Positions 18,966 to 28,199 of a stretch of DNA of 64,000 bases are shown piece by piece. Origin of the DNA: Streptomyces sp. NBC_01217. Lineage in GTDB: Bacteria > Actinomycetota > Actinomycetes > Streptomycetales > Streptomycetaceae. Location of the stretch: assembly GCF_035994185.1 (NCBI RefSeq), contig NZ_CP108538.1, forward strand, positions 8,683,501-8,747,500, read 5' to 3'. Numbering within the stretch: position 1 is the first letter of the stretch; every line of letters starts with the position of its first letter. The notes below the pieces were generated by a model, which did not search any database, had not been told where the DNA came from, and worked only from the letters and a program-made list of their open reading frames with translations. The position numbers and the translations under genes were made by a program.

Positions 18966-19198
18966 GCGAGCGCGTTGCCTTCTACGGCGCGAGCAAGAAT
19001 CCGGGATCCGTCCCAGGCGACAAGTTCTACGCGGGTTTGGTCGACGCGTTCGGCCGCTGGATGAATCCGTAAGCCGCTCTCGGGGACGCACCGTCGCCGG
19101 GGCTGGCTGCCTCCTGCCGGGCCATCACGTTAACGGGTTCTTTGGTGTGCCTGTGAACAGAGGCCAGCCGGTACGGGCGCTCGTGCCGTCCTGAGACC

Positions 19199-19945
19199 TC
19201 ACTGCACGATGTGCGCGGTGCGGGCGGCGGTCAGCCAGTCGGGGAATTCGTGGAGCAGCCGGTCGAAGAGCTGGTGGTCGCCGGTGGTCTTCGGGGTGCG
19301 GCCGGCGTGGAAGAAGCCGGCGTTGTCGACGACGCGGCAGGCTGGTACGGCGAGGGCATCCAGTCTCTGCAAGAACGTGAACTCGTTGCTGCCGGGGTCA
19401 CCGAAGCCGACGAACTGCCAGAACAGGGGGAGCCGTGCTGCCTTGCATAGGTAGCGTTCGGCGGCGAGCTTGCTGGTGGGCCCGCCGTCGGTCTGGAAGA
19501 TGACCAGGGCGGGCGAGCGGCTGCCGGAATCCATGTAGTGGTCGATGACTTGGTCCATGGCCCAGTGGTAGTTCGTGCGCCCCATATGACCGAGGTTCTC
19601 GTGCATCTTGTTGATGCGGTCACGGTGTCCGCCGAGCGCCAGGTCAGTGGACCCGTCGACATCCGTGGAGAAGAACACCACCGGCACGATCCCGTCGTTG
19701 TCGAGATGAGCCGACAGCGACAAGACCTGCTCGGCCAGATGCTGCATGGTCCCGTCCCGGTAGTAGGGCCGCATCGACCCGGACCGGTCCAGTACGAGGT
19801 ACACCGCGGCCCGTACGCCCTCCAGCCCGTGCCCGCGGATACTGTCGCCCGCCACCTTGTACAGACTGACCAGGTCGGGCGCACGTTCTTGCACCTTGGA
19901 CAGGCTGATGGCTGATGCTCGCTGCATTCCGTTCGTCGCGGTCAT
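19199..19945 (-). CDS. von Willebrand factor A domain protein (TerF/TerY-like)
   Basis: About 248 residues. A vWA domain covers most of the protein: the metal-ion-dependent adhesion site is VYLVLDRSGSM (DxSxS), with the later Thr and Asp in MGRTNYHWAM and FQTDGGPTSK. The N-terminal QERAPDLVSLYKVAGDSI is typical of the cytoplasmic vWA proteins linked to tellurium-resistance/TerD stress systems in Streptomyces. The start is ATG 19945 with AAGGGG before it. No other ter gene lies nearby, so its partner is unknown. It is divergent from a truncated DUF6308 gene. Confidence 0.85.
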   Translation of the reverse strand: MTATNGMQRASAISLSKVQERAPDLVSLYKVAGDSIRGHGLEGVRAAVYLVLDRSGSMRPYYRDGTMQHLAEQVLSLSAHLDNDGIVPVVFFSTDVDGSTDLALGGHRDRINKMHENLGHMGRTNYHWAMDQVIDHYMDSGSRSPALVIFQTDGGPTSKLAAERYLCKAARLPLFWQFVGFGDPGSNEFTFLQRLDALAVPACRVVDNAGFFHAGRTPKTTGDHQLFDRLLHEFPDWLTAARTAHIVQ

Positions 19946-20012
19946 CCCCTTATGGTGACGCCTCGCTGCTGACCAAAAGCAGCGTTTACCCAATGCGACC
20001 ATTGCGAACGAG

Positions 20013-20440
20013 GTGAAGTGGCTCCGAGTACCGCCTGTCGACCTGCCTGACCCGGAGCCGCTGGTGTCCTTGCCCGATCTTCCCCATCCTTTTGCGGAAC
20101 GGTTCCATGCCCTCGTCACCGACGCGGGCTCCGTCGCGGACCTGCGCCGCTACCTCGGCGTGGACCGACCCCCAGGGGCCGCTGCGTTCACAGGAGCCCG
20201 ATTCGAGGCTCTGGGCGGTGGAGGTGACCACCCAGCAGTCGTCGACACCGCAACTGCCGAGGACCTGATGGCAGTGCAAACCCTGTCGGTCACCGTTCCC
20301 GCGGCTGCCGCACTGGATCTTCTGGAAGGCCACGCCGGGACACAACTTTCCATACTGCTTCGTGCCATTTGCCGGGACATGGACATGGCCGGCGCCACGG
20401 AAGTGGACCTGGCTTTGAGTTCACCGGCACACAAAGCGTG
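20013..20440 (+). pseudogene. Truncated DUF6308-family protein
   Basis: From GTG 20013 the frame reads DLRRYLGVDRPPGAAAFTGA, then RFEALGGGGDHP, TAEDLMAVQTLSV and DLLEGHAGTQLSILLRAI. This pattern matches the DUF6308 proteins found in many Streptomyces, whose function is unknown. The similarity stops near 20440, exactly where antisense aldo/keto reductase sequence begins. The rest of the open frame is the shadow of that gene. The 3' part was lost by recombination. Confidence 0.55.
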
Positions 20441-20444
20441 GCAC

Positions 20445-21090
20445 CTACTCCGTGGCCAGCTCGATCTGGGACTGGGCGGTGGTCAGGGCGGCGTTCGCCG
20501 CGGCGGTGGTGTCGGCGCGCGTGGTCAGGTTGTAGATGTTCCGCACGGCGACGTCGACGGCCGCCCGAGCGGCCTCGATCTGCTCCACCACGACCTCGGA
20601 GGGGCCGACGTGTGCGATCTTGCCCTCGTCCCACAGTTCCTTCGTCGGGCCGATCTGGTCGGCGAAGGGCACGTCCGGGTCCACGCGGTGCAGGTAGAGG
20701 AGGTCGATCCGGTCCACGCCCAGCCGGAGCGGGCTCATCCGCACCGGTGGCGCAGAAAGGCGGGGCGGCCGACCGGCACCCATGCGCCGGGCCGGGGTTG
20801 CACCTGGTCCACCTTCGTGGCGACGAGCAGGCGGTCGGGGTACGGATGCAGAGTCTCGCGCAGGATGTCCTCGACGACGCCGAAGCCGTAGGCGTCGGCC
20901 GTGTCGATGTGATCGACGCCGAGCTCCACCGCCCGCCGGGCCGGCCGGATCGAGTGGTCCCGGGCCGCCGAAGGCCCCCAGAACCCCGGCCCGGCCGGCC
21001 TCATGGCGCCGAACGTCATCCGCCGCACCAAACTGTCACCGAGCCGGACCCTGGCGGGCGGGCGCGTCCGGACTCGCGCGCTGTATCCGG
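20445..21090 (-). pseudogene. Aldo/keto reductase, frameshifted and truncated
   Basis: The N-terminal half (upstream frame) shows RRMTFGAMRPAGPGFWGP, VDHIDTADAYGFGVVEDILR (catalytic Asp and Tyr) and LLVATKVDQVQP. It then runs into a stop after VGRPAFLR. A second frame picks up with GVDRIDLLYLHRVDPDVPF, the next AKR block, and GKIAHVGPSE. The C-terminal cofactor-binding part is missing: the frame ends at 20445 in unrelated sequence. One frameshift near 20750 plus a 3' deletion make it non-functional. Confidence 0.75.
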
Positions 21091-21116
21091 TCGCCACGGT
21101 CCTCGGCCGACGCCGG

Positions 21117-21674
21117 TCAGCCCCTGCGGGTCGGGCGGGACAGGCGGAACGCCGAGATGAGGAAGAAGATCCCTCCGAGCGTGGCGTAGCCGGCGAGGGC
21201 GGCCAGCGAGGGGTCATCCTGTGAGGCGCCCCGGAAGAAGGACGCGCCGGCCAGTACCGAGATGCCGCCGCTGACGATCATGGCCCACTGGCCGCCCATC
21301 GGGCGGCGCGCGACGCCCACGAGGAGCTGGACCAGGCCGGAGACGACCGCCCACGCGCCCCAGACGCGCAGTACATCGGCGACGCTCGAGGCACTGGCGA
21401 CTGCGACGCCGACGGCGGCGAGCGAGCTGATGGCCATGTTGGCGTACAGGCCCTTGACCGGCCCGGCGGCGCGCGCCGACCTGGCGTCGACGACGGCCGC
21501 GGCCACGTCGAAGGCGGGATAGAGGAACAGCAGCAGCTTGGCCCCGGTGGTGAGGTCGGAGCCGGACACCAGCAGGAGCACCGCCCACGCGGTGGCGAAG
21601 ACGAAGCGGATGATGTACAGCCGGCGCAGGGCGGGTGCGGCGTCGACGTGCTCGGCGGAGGCGACGGATGTCAT
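21117..21674 (-). CDS. Membrane protein (DUF308/HdeD-like) divergent from a TetR regulator
   Basis: About 185 residues with about six hydrophobic stretches, such as LYIIRFVFATAWAVLLLVSG, VSGLVQLLVGVARRPMGGQW and YATLGGIFFLISAFRLS. The pattern is like that of small DUF308-type membrane proteins; function unknown. The start is ATG 21674 with CTGGAGAACCCC upstream. It is divergent from a TetR-family gene, and the 170-bp gap holds three operator-like boxes, so it is very probably the regulator's target. Confidence 0.75.
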   Translation of the reverse strand: MTSVASAEHVDAAPALRRLYIIRFVFATAWAVLLLVSGSDLTTGAKLLLFLYPAFDVAAAVVDARSARAAGPVKGLYANMAISSLAAVGVAVASASSVADVLRVWGAWAVVSGLVQLLVGVARRPMGGQWAMIVSGGISVLAGASFFRGASQDDPSLAALAGYATLGGIFFLISAFRLSRPTRRG

Positions 21675-21741
21675 GGGGTTCTCCAGTGAGTGCGGGGAGA
21701 GGTGCGTGGATGGTTACGGGCGGCGGGGGACGCATTGAAGC

Positions 21742-21833
21742 AGAGAGAACGCTCTCTCTTGTATGCAGCCTGGCACACTCCATCCGTCAAAACAAGAGAG
21801 AACGTTCTACGTTGGATGTAGAGAGATCGTTCT
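21742..21833. promoter_or_regulatory. Three repeated operator boxes between membrane protein and TetR genes
   Basis: Box 1 is AGAGAGAACGCTCTCTCT at 21742-21759, box 2 AGAGAGAACGTTCT at 21795-21808 and box 3 AGAGAGATCGTTCT at 21820-21833. The core AGAACGTTCT of box 2 is a perfect palindrome; boxes 1 and 3 each differ from it by one base. Boxes 2 and 3 start 25 bp apart. The boxes end only 10 bp before the TetR start codon, so binding would repress both genes. The regulator-operator link is inferred from position and symmetry. Confidence 0.75.
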
Positions 21834-21843
21834 ATCCGCTATC

Positions 21844-22536
21844 ATGAGCGACATGACGCAGACGGAAGCCGGCACCGGCAAGAGAGTCTCCGAGGCCCGA
21901 GAGCGACTCCTGAGGACTGCCGGGCAGCTCTTCTACACCGAGGGCATTCACACGGTGGGAGTCGACCGCCTGGTCGCCGAGGCGAAGGTCACCAACGCCA
22001 CCTTCTATCGCCACTTCCGCAGTAAAGAAGACCTGGCCGTCGCCTACATCGGAAGCGTCGACCAGGCGATCCGCACCCAGATCGGCGCCCTGATGGCCGC
22101 GGACGCGCCGACCGACGGCATCCTGCGGGGCATCGGTGCGTCCCTGGTCGAGCAGATCCGCTCGCCCGGCTACCGGGGATGTGCCTTCCTCAACGCGGCA
22201 GCGGAATTCCCCGCCCCCGACCATCCGGTCCATCGGGCCGTCGTGCAGCATCGTGAGTGGTTCCTGCAGACGATCACCGGACTGTTCGCCGAGATCACGG
22301 ACGCGTCCGCCGAGTACGCCGGGCGGCACTTCGTCATGCTCCGCGACGGCGCGATGAGCGCCGGCTACCTCGGCGACCCCGTCCTGGCCGGCGAGACCCT
22401 GCTGCGCGGCATCGAAGGACTGCTGCGGGTCCACGCCGCCCGTGGGCTCGACGAGGGCGCCGCCCCCGCCCCCAACCAGGCACCTTCGGCGGCCACTACG
22501 GTCCCCGACATCGAGTGCTCGCCGCCCGGCGCGTAG
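21844..22536 (+). CDS. TetR-family transcriptional regulator
   Basis: About 230 residues. The N-terminal helix-turn-helix (about residues 18-65) reads RERLLRTAGQLFYTEGIHTV, then VDRLVAEAKVTNATFYRHFR and SKEDLAVAYI, a standard TetR pattern. The C-terminal ligand domain contains GYRGCAFLNAAAEFP, typical of regulators with a conserved Cys. The start is ATG 21844 (or 21853). No Shine-Dalgarno is evident, so the transcript may be leaderless. The three operator-like boxes immediately upstream suggest autoregulation and control of the divergent membrane protein gene. Confidence 0.9.
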   Translation: MSDMTQTEAGTGKRVSEARERLLRTAGQLFYTEGIHTVGVDRLVAEAKVTNATFYRHFRSKEDLAVAYIGSVDQAIRTQIGALMAADAPTDGILRGIGASLVEQIRSPGYRGCAFLNAAAEFPAPDHPVHRAVVQHREWFLQTITGLFAEITDASAEYAGRHFVMLRDGAMSAGYLGDPVLAGETLLRGIEGLLRVHAARGLDEGAAPAPNQAPSAATTVPDIECSPPGA

Positions 22537-22879
22537 CGGTCGGGGGGCGTGCCCCTATCTCTTCGGTCAGGCTGTCTGGAATGCCCGCGGGACCCCGGTG
22601 GGTGTGTCAGCCATCCGTGGATGTGTCGGCTCCGGTGTATTCGTAGGTCCAGCCGGCGGAAGTATCGGGGGCCCGGACGGAGGTGTAGATGTGCCGGGCG
22701 GCAGGGTTCCAAGGCTCCTGCCCCGAGCCGCCGCGAGCACGAAGGCGTGCGGGTGGAAGTGTCGGCGTACACGTGAACGTGGCTCTGACGAGATTTTCGT
22801 AGCCGGAGATCATCCCGGTGCGGTGGTCGGCCTGTTTGCGGGGTGGGCACCCTTTGGGTGTGTGCTGTTGAACTGTCAA

Positions 22880-23870
22880 ACTTGTTACCGCACTTGGCCG
22901 GGATGCTGGTGTTTTCGGTCGATACTTCCGGTTCTGTCGTGGTGACCGAGGCGAGTACGCGCTCCCGTGTTCCAGCGGGATGCAGTGGGCGCGGCGTCCT
23001 GAGCGACTGGATCCACAGCCGCTATGTCCGGCACCTCGCCGATGCGGCGATCGGCCACCGGCCGGTCCGGATCGACTTGAGTGTGCGCCGTCTGTACTGC
23101 GACAACGCCGCCTGCGCGAAGGTGACCTTCGCCGAGCAGGTGCCGGGGCTGACGGTGCGCTACCAGCGGCGAACGCCACTGCTGCAGAACCTGGTCGAGG
23201 CGGTCGGCGTGGTGCTGGCCGGGCGAGGCGGGGCGGGGCCCGGATGCTGCGCGTCATGAACGTCAGACTCTCCCGGTCCACCGTGCTCACCCAGCTGATG
23301 CCGCTGCCGCCGCTGGTCACACCCAGAGTGCTGGAGGTAGACGACTTCGCGCTCTACGGCGACACCTACGGCACCCGCCTGGTCGACCACACAACCCGTC
23401 TTCCGGTGACGCTCTGGGAGGGCAGGGACGCCGAACAGCTCAGCCGATGGCTCCGCACGCACCCCGGCATCGAGATCGCCTGCCGCGACGGCTCCCTCAC
23501 CTACCGGCAAGGCATAGCCGGCGGCGCCCCCGACGCCATCCAGGTCAGCGACCGCTTCCACCTGTGGCAGGGCCTGTCCCGGCGCGTCCAGGAAGTCGCC
23601 GCAACCCACCGCGGCTTCCTGCCAGCCGCACTCCCGGCCCCCGAACAGGGCGCGTCCCAGCCCTCCTTCGACGACAACGGAAGCCGGGCAGGACACTTTC
23701 GCCAGCCGGCACGCCCGACGGCTCTTCGAGGCCGTCCGTGCACTGACCGATGCCAGCCGCCCATACAGCGCCGCAGCCCGCGAACTTGGACTGGACCGTC
23801 GCACCGTCCGCAAATACGCGCGGGCCCGTACCTGGCACGAGGTGGTTCCCCACTCGCTGCGGGTTGCTGC
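22880..23870 (+). pseudogene. ISL3-family transposase with at least two frameshifts, 3' truncated
   Basis: The N-terminal zinc-finger region is recognisable (WIHSRYVRHLADAAIGHRPV, RRLYCDNAACAKVTFAEQVP). The DDE domain appears in a second frame: TPRVLEVDDFALYGDTYGT (first Asp), LWEGRDAEQLSRWLR, IACRDGSLTYRQGI (second Asp) and QVSDRFHLWQGL. A third frame continues with TFASRHARRLFEAVRAL and ELGLDRRTVRKYARAR, a helix-turn-helix typical of the ISL3 C-terminal part. The frame changes fall near 23240 and 23680. The end is lost near 23870. It cannot make an active enzyme. Confidence 0.8.
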
Positions 23871-23984
23871 TTCGTGGGGGCGGCGGGACGGCTGTTCGTC
23901 GCACCAAGCTGATTTCCACGCTCGCACCGTGTGAAATCGATCTGCTCGGTCGGGTGAACCATCCGGGCTACAGGGCGTGGATTG

Positions 23985-24262
23985 AATGCTGAGCACGCCC
24001 TCGGGCAGGCCGGCCTCGTGCCGGAGGGCCGCCAGCAGGGCCGTGCTCAGCGAGTTCTCCGGGGAGACCTTCAGCACGACGGTGTTACCGGCCAGCAGGG
24101 CGATACCAGCTTGGCGGTGGCGGCGGAAAACGGCGAGTTCCAGGGTATGACCGCCGCGACCACGCCGATTGCCTCACGGCGCACGATGGTGTCGAAGGTC
24201 ACCGACGGGTCGGACGGCGCAACGACCTTTTCCCAGCCGAACTCCCGCGACGCAGCCCGGGT
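23985..24262 (-). pseudogene. Aldehyde dehydrogenase internal fragment with frameshift
   Basis: The minus strand reads SVTFDTIVRREAIGVVAAVI, then PWNSPFSAATAKL, the NAD-binding start of the aldehyde dehydrogenase fold. A second frame continues with NTVVLKVSPENSLSTALLAA and HEAGLPEGVLSI. Neither the catalytic Cys and Glu segments nor the N-terminus are present. It is an internal piece of about 90 residues with a frameshift near 24080. Confidence 0.75.
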
Positions 24263-24757
24263 GCACGGAACCCCGGCCGACCGCGTGGTCACCGGCTCCG
24301 TCCTCGACCTCGTCACCGCCGACGACGCCGTGGTCATCGTCGTGGGGCTGCGCGGCAGCCCTGCCACCCCGCTGTACACGGACGGCACCCGCACCATCGT
24401 CGAAGCCATGCACCAACGACACGTCTCCCGGCTCGTCGTGCTCTCCGAGGCCGCCTACCCCCCGCACCTCAAAGGCATCACGGCCCATGTGATCGCTGCC
24501 GCCTACCGGGCTTTCAACGCCCGGCCATCCGGCAGCGCCGGGAGCAGGACGCCATCGTTGAGGCCGGCCCGCTCGATTGGACGTTCCTGCGCCCCACCCG
24601 GCTCGTCCCGAGGGACACTCCCATTGACCGTCCCGCGACTGTGTCCCTCACCCCTTTTCGTATGCCGTTGCGCAGCGCCTCCTGCACTGGGATGGCGGCG
24701 CTTGTCCTCGACACGCTGGGCGGTCCGTCGAGCTACCGGCACAGCCTCTACCTATGA
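24255..24757 (+). pseudogene. NAD(P)-binding (NmrA-like/atypical SDR) oxidoreductase, N-truncated and frameshifted
   Basis: The frame starts abruptly inside a Rossmann fold: ARVHGTPADRVVTGSVLDLV, DAVVIVVGLRGSPATPLYTD, GTRTIVEAMHQRHVSRLVVL. The GxxGxxG start is missing. Near 24525 the frame shifts, and REQDAIVEAGPLDWTFLRPT and GMAALVLDTLGGPSSYRHS follow to a stop at 24757. The blocks are in the right order for an NAD(P)H-binding NmrA-type protein. It joins directly to the aldehyde dehydrogenase fragment, marking a recombination junction near 24258. Confidence 0.7.
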
Positions 24758-24791
24758 CCGAGGCCAGTGCGGCAGGGGGAAGGCGTCCAGG

Positions 24792-26696
24792 TTATGAGCC
24801 TCCTGCCGCCGGGGCGGGTTCCGGGGACAGGGCCTCCGGGCGGGGCATGGGGTTGTACTGGTCCTGAACAGCAACGGGAGAGTCGCTGTCTGACGGGGTG
24901 ATGATCAGGTAGCGCTGGGACGGTGCGGAGGCCGCGGGCTTCGACGGCGTCAGCACATCGCGAAGGAGCCCGATGGCCTGGCTGACCTGCGCGCCGGCGG
25001 AGTTGGTGGTGAACATGGTGAGTGCTTGCTTGCGGCCGAAGGGTGCGGTGCGGTGCTCGGTGAGCCACACCTTGTAGTTCTTGCCGGGCTTCAGGCCGGT
25101 GGCCGCGACCTGGAGGAGGTCCAGGGCGCCGAGCGCGTTGACCGAGACGGTCGCGTGGGCGTGTCCGCCCTCGCCCTTCGGAGCGGTCAGCGTGAGGTGG
25201 CCTGCCTTGCCGGCGACTCCCAGTGGCTGCAGGTTGGCGGTCCCCTTGCCGTGCGGGACGGCACGCGGCACATAGAGCAGCTGCTGGGGCTGCTGGCCCA
25301 CCGGGATGGTCGCGATCACCCTGTTCTTGAGCGTGTCGACCGCCACGACGGCGTCCTGGTTCTCCAGGCCTACGTAGACGCGTGTGCCGTCGCCGGAAAC
25401 CCAGATCCCGTGAGGCAGGTCCCCGGTGGGGATGGTAGCGACCAGGGCCGGCTTGGGGCCACGTCGGTAGACCTTGATGACGTTCTCGCCGCCCACCGTG
25501 ACGTAGGCGAACTTACCGGCACTGTTGTCGACGAGGGTGACGTGATTGCTGATGGGCCCGCTGTTGATCGTGGCAAGGATACGAAACGGCGGCCGCGCGC
25601 TCATGACCTGGGTCTTGCCGCTGTCCTTGAGCGTGAACCACACCTCGGTGCCGTCCCGGCTCACGGCCAGGTTCGGGGAGAACGGGCTGGCCTGCGGAAC
25701 GCGGGCCACGACCCGGTAGGTCCGGGTGTCGACGACGTCGACCTCCGGGGTGAAGCTGGAGGGCACGAAGGCGTACTTGCCGTCCGGGCGGAACAGCACC
25801 ATGCCCGGCCCATTGGCGGTTGTGACACGGCGCTTCTCCCGCATCCGTATTGGGTCGATCACCGACACGTAGTTCTCGCCGCGCACGGTGGCCCACAACT
25901 CCTTGCCGTCGGGCGTGAAGAACGCCTCGTGCGGGGACCGGCCGACGTATACGACGCCCTTCACCTTGTTCGTCGCGGTGTCGATGAGCGTTACCGAGTT
26001 GGAGCCGATGGAGACGGTGGCCAGGGTCCGGTGGTCGGGGGAGAAGCCGCCGCCGTGCACGAGTAGTTGATTCTTGTACAACGGGCTGAGCGAACCAGGC
26101 ACCGGGTCGCCCAGGCGGATCACTCCGAGGAGGCGATTGGCGACGGGGTCGATCACGGAGACAGTGTTGGACGTTTGGTCAGAGGTGTAGACGCGGTCCT
26201 GGCTGGATATCGGGAGCACTGGACCTGCACCGTCTGCCTGCGGCCGGGGTATCTCCTTGCCCGGCTGCGCCGCGGGGGGCGATGCGTTCCGCCCGGCTGC
26301 GGGCTTCGTCGACAGTTGACTCTTCATCACCCCGATTTCCTGCTGCTGCGTGACGATGATCTCCTGAGCCAGCCTCCGCAGTACAGGGTCCTTGCCGTGC
26401 TCCAGGACCGCCTTGGCCATGGCGATGGCCCCCCGGTGGTGCGGCACCATCATCGCTGCGAAGTCGTGGTCGGGGTCACCGGTTTGGGAGGAGTCCCCCA
26501 TAGCCTTCATCATGGCCTGCATGCTCGCGTCCATCTCCTGGGCGAACAGTGCCGATGCGCCTTCGTGAGCAGCATGCGCCTGCGCCTGCGTCGCGTCCAC
26601 CGCCGGCTGCTCCGTGGCCTGGCAGGCAATCAGTCCCAGTGTGACGGCCCCTGCGGTTCCGGTGAGGCGGAGCCGGTGGTGCGCTCTGCGTGCCAT
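24792..26696 (-). CDS. Lipoprotein with DUF305 domain and YVTN-type beta-propeller
   Basis: 634 residues. A lipoprotein signal ends at LGLIAC, so the protein is exported and membrane-anchored. Residues about 50-135 form a DUF305 ferritin-like helical bundle (DHDFAAMMVPHHRGAIAMAK, IIVTQQQEIGVMKSQL) rich in Met and His. DUF305 is often linked to copper or other metals. Residues about 165-465 are repeats of a YVTN/NHL beta-propeller (SNTVSVIDPVANRLLGVI, NSVTLIDTATNKVKGVVYVG, DAVVAVDTLKNRVIATIPVG). A C-terminal domain of about 160 residues follows. The start is ATG 26696 with GGGAGAAAC before it. The fusion suggests periplasm-side metal or redox sensing; the exact role is unknown. Confidence 0.88.
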   Translation of the reverse strand: MARRAHHRLRLTGTAGAVTLGLIACQATEQPAVDATQAQAHAAHEGASALFAQEMDASMQAMMKAMGDSSQTGDPDHDFAAMMVPHHRGAIAMAKAVLEHGKDPVLRRLAQEIIVTQQQEIGVMKSQLSTKPAAGRNASPPAAQPGKEIPRPQADGAGPVLPISSQDRVYTSDQTSNTVSVIDPVANRLLGVIRLGDPVPGSLSPLYKNQLLVHGGGFSPDHRTLATVSIGSNSVTLIDTATNKVKGVVYVGRSPHEAFFTPDGKELWATVRGENYVSVIDPIRMREKRRVTTANGPGMVLFRPDGKYAFVPSSFTPEVDVVDTRTYRVVARVPQASPFSPNLAVSRDGTEVWFTLKDSGKTQVMSARPPFRILATINSGPISNHVTLVDNSAGKFAYVTVGGENVIKVYRRGPKPALVATIPTGDLPHGIWVSGDGTRVYVGLENQDAVVAVDTLKNRVIATIPVGQQPQQLLYVPRAVPHGKGTANLQPLGVAGKAGHLTLTAPKGEGGHAHATVSVNALGALDLLQVAATGLKPGKNYKVWLTEHRTAPFGRKQALTMFTTNSAGAQVSQAIGLLRDVLTPSKPAASAPSQRYLIITPSDSDSPVAVQDQYNPMPRPEALSPEPAPAAGGS

Positions 26697-26984
26697 GTTT
26701 CTCCCTGTGGGCCGTCTTCCATCGCATGGGGCCTCAGTAACCCCGGGGGCCTGGAGCTGGACGCCAGTCTTTTCAGCTAATGGAGGATTGTCACTTTCAC
26801 GAGCGCAGGGGAGTGACGGCGCTCAGGCGCAACACACCGTCGAGAATCGGGTCGACGCCAAGTGTGAACGGTTTTGACGTTCTCGGCTCAGAGTCGCCAT
26901 CCCGTGGCAGCAGGCATCAGGCGGCGACTGGGCCGCCTGTGCCGCCGATGCGAGTAGCCGGACATCTCTGACTCGCAATCGGTG

Positions 26985-27240
26985 AGGGCCGGCTGTGCCC
27001 GTTCCCACACCAGTTCCGAGGAATGTGGCGACGGCGGTCACCTGGCCGGGGTGGGCCGCGGCGGTGTGCATCGCCAGGAGGCCGCCTATGCAGTGGCCGG
27101 TCACCGCGACCGGTCCGGCGCCGGCCTCGGGCTGGGTGGTGGGGAACCTGAGGGGATCCGACAGCGGGCCGGCGCCGGCCTGTACGGCACTCAGAAGAGC
27201 ACCGGGTCACCAATCCGTGTGTGGCGCAATGCCGTCCCGG
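26985..27240 (-). pseudogene. Dienelactone hydrolase/alpha-beta hydrolase fragment
   Basis: The minus strand carries VTGHCIGGLLAMHTAAAHPG, with the Cys nucleophile elbow GxCxGG of dienelactone hydrolases, and VTAVATFLGTGVGTGTAGPH. A different frame just upstream gives PLRFPTTQPEAGAGP-like sequence. Both the N-terminal and the C-terminal catalytic Asp/His parts are missing. It is a fragment of about 80 residues with a frame change. Confidence 0.6.
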
Positions 27241-27289
27241 TAGTCATGGCACAACGTGGCCCACCGGATAAAGCCGATGCCAGCCCCTC

Positions 27290-27444
27290 CAGGCCACAGT
27301 GCTGTTCGCGAGAACGGTCGAGGCCGGCTGGTCGACGACCTCCAGCACGGTGCCGTGCTTGGCCTGGAGTTTCGTGAAGAGCTCGCGGAGCTTGGGTTCG
27401 GTGTTGGTCTGGCGAGGGTCGATGTGCCGTATGGCCTGAGGCAT
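27290..27444 (-). pseudogene. IS110-family transposase, N-terminal fragment
   Basis: KLRELFTKLQAKHGTVLEVV followed by DQPAS is the second segment of the DEDD catalytic domain of IS110 transposases, where the conserved Asp of VVDQPA sits. About 40 residues remain. It could derive from the same kind of element as the C-terminal IS110 fragment at 15477-15790, but the two pieces are too short to join. Confidence 0.5.
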
Positions 27445-27475
27445 CGGCTTTTGGGGCTCTTGTGGGGCGGGGGTG

Positions 27476-27895
27476 TCAGTCCAGCGCCAGTCGGGGTATT
27501 TCCCGTCCGGGGGAGCGGTCCATCACCATGAGCAGGCCGGCCTTGCGGGCTCTGTCGTAGGCGGCCTGGTCTATGACGCCGAGCTGGAACCAGATCGCTT
27601 TGGCGCCGATGGCCATGGCCTGGTCGGCGATGTCGCCGGCGAGGGCGGAGTTGACGAATACGTTCACGACATCCACCGGGAAGGGGATCTCGGCGAGAGA
27701 GGCGTAGCCCTGTTCTCCGTGCACCGTTTCGGCCTTTGGGTGCACGGGCACCACTGTCTTGCCGAGGCGCTGCAGCTTCGCGGCCACGCGATAGGCGGCC
27801 CGTTCGGGGTTATCGGACAGGCCCACCACGGCCCAGGTGTCTCCGGCAGCAGTGAGGATCTGCCTTATGGTCGCGTCATCGCCATAGATCGTCAT
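27476..27895 (-). CDS. CoA-binding (YccU-type) protein
   Basis: 139 residues, the full length of the family. It is a small Rossmann-fold protein of the CoA_binding_2 group: TWAVVGLSDNPERAAYRVAA at the nucleotide loop, VVPVHPKAETVHGEQGYASL, VDVVNVFVN and GAKAIWFQLGVI. Its physiological role is unknown in most bacteria. The start is ATG 27895; the ribosome binding site is weak. It is one of the few intact genes among fragments here. Confidence 0.88.
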   Translation of the reverse strand: MTIYGDDATIRQILTAAGDTWAVVGLSDNPERAAYRVAAKLQRLGKTVVPVHPKAETVHGEQGYASLAEIPFPVDVVNVFVNSALAGDIADQAMAIGAKAIWFQLGVIDQAAYDRARKAGLLMVMDRSPGREIPRLALD

Positions 27896-28199
27896 GCCCG
27901 GCACCGCCGTGCGGTGGTGGGTTCCACGCCGGTTGCCGCCAACCGCATGAGCATGGGGAGTGTCAGGTCTGTGGGCTTCGTCAGTCGCATGAGCCGACGT
28001 TAGCCAGTTTGAATACTGTATGCAATGGGGTGTCTCCGGGTATCCGTCGTTCGGCAGGAGCGGGAGGGGGGATCCTCGTCCGTTGCGCCCGGTTGTGGAG
28101 GCAGGCCGGCCGCCGCCACCGCCGCCGCCCCGCTCAAGGGCCCGGCGCCGGTGGTGCGGTAACGGCCCGGCCCTTGGCCGGCAGTTCATCAAGACCTTC

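Noticed and set aside
20013..20891. A full-length 292-residue DUF6308 protein
   Set aside because: Beyond 20440 the frame is antisense to the aldo/keto reductase fragment, so only the first part is real.
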